In this document: piece after piece, positions 63,848 through 64,000 of the stretch
Layout of the letters: each line of letters starts with the position of its first letter
Position numbering within the stretch: position 1 is the stretch's first letter
Assembly: GCA_963836605.1 (NCBI GenBank)
Contig: CAWIKB010000016.1
Location: forward strand, 1-64,000
DNA length: 64,000 nucleotides
Direction: 5' to 3'
Source: Bog-473 sp963836605
Lineage (GTDB): Bacteria; Actinomycetota; Acidimicrobiia; Acidimicrobiales; RAAP-2
The notes under the pieces: generated by a model
Database searches by the model: none
Told to the model about the DNA's origin: nothing
The model's input: the letters and a program-made list of their open reading frames with translations, nothing else
Translations under genes and position numbers: made by a program

Positions 63848-64000
63848 ATGGTCGCGCTCAATATCGTGGGAGTAGATCCGCACCGCAAGACCTTCACTGC
63901 TTGCGTGCTTGACGAGCGAGGCGGAGCGCTCGGCCATGAGCATTTCTCCAACACAGCCGACGGCTACCGAGCTGCGGTCGAATGGACCACCTCGCTAGGC
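63848..64000 (+). CDS. IS110-family transposase, 5' part (window end)
   Basis: The ATG at 63848 follows a good aaggaggag site. The 51 visible codons read MVALNIVGVDPHRKTFTACVLDERG, the IS110 RuvC-like start with the first catalytic Asp. The gene continues beyond the window, so its integrity is unknown. It differs from both transposases at 46-48 kb. The 250 bases before it (63597-63847) hold no gene. Confidence 0.85.
   Translation, partial: MVALNIVGVDPHRKTFTACVLDERGGALGHEHFSNTADGYRAAVEWTTSLG

Noticed and set aside
1..64000. CRISPR arrays, rRNA genes and known antiphage defence operons
   Set aside because: I looked for repeat-spacer patterns, rRNA segments and hallmark defence motifs and found none. 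The window has mobile elements but no recognisable defence system.

Overview
This window comes from a high-GC actinobacterium. Class Acidimicrobiia is my best guess. The support is indirect: a decaprenyl-phosphate phosphoribosyltransferase of the arabinan pathway, an F420-type LLM oxidoreductase, a steroid-type MaoC pair, frequent leaderless start codons, and secreted proteins built from a repeated CDTRAGNPS module. There are no rRNA genes, no complete tRNA gene and no CRISPR array.

From 0 to about 42.5 kb the window looks like ordinary chromosome. In order it holds: a Pro/Gly-rich membrane protein, an aldo/keto reductase, an acyl-CoA ligase, a phosphodiester-glycosidase-like protein and a UbiA-type prenyltransferase; a GntR(YtrA)-ABC transporter operon; a DoxX-Rieske fusion facing an OmpR-type two-component system; two copies of a four-helix membrane protein that flank a PadR operon and a NarL-type two-component system; a GDSL esterase, a TIGR03085-type protein, a methyltransferase, a TetR regulator and an amidohydrolase; a GH44-like glycosidase, pdxH, a CocE-like hydrolase, a transglycosylase-like protein and a large modular secreted protein; a DHA2 drug exporter facing its TetR regulator with a clear operator; two class-C beta-lactamase-like hydrolases on either side of an ABC1 kinase; a large SGNH hydrolase; a DUF4239-like protein; and a MaoC pair resembling ChsH1/ChsH2.

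From 42.5 kb to the end the sequence is accessory and scarred. It contains an antiporter, then one IS110 element nested inside another. After these come remnants of a DDE transposase, an integrase-core transposase and an ISL3 transposase, an IS3 element inside a large adenylyl cyclase/ATPase gene, two tRNA 3'-end scars, and dispersed repeats. A second, broken copy of the modular secreted protein also lies here. Intact genes between the scars include a GNAT-like acyltransferase fused to a cyclic-nucleotide-binding domain, an LLM oxidoreductase and a sulfatase. The window ends inside another IS110 transposase.

Many genes show a single-base frameshift (about 702, 6807, 9770, 42000, 52585, 52810-52830 and 55485). 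Those in housekeeping-like genes suggest uncorrected sequencing indels. Those in the island may be true decay. The most interesting lead is the cyclase (broken) next to the cNMP-binding acyltransferase (intact, with its own leaderless promoter).
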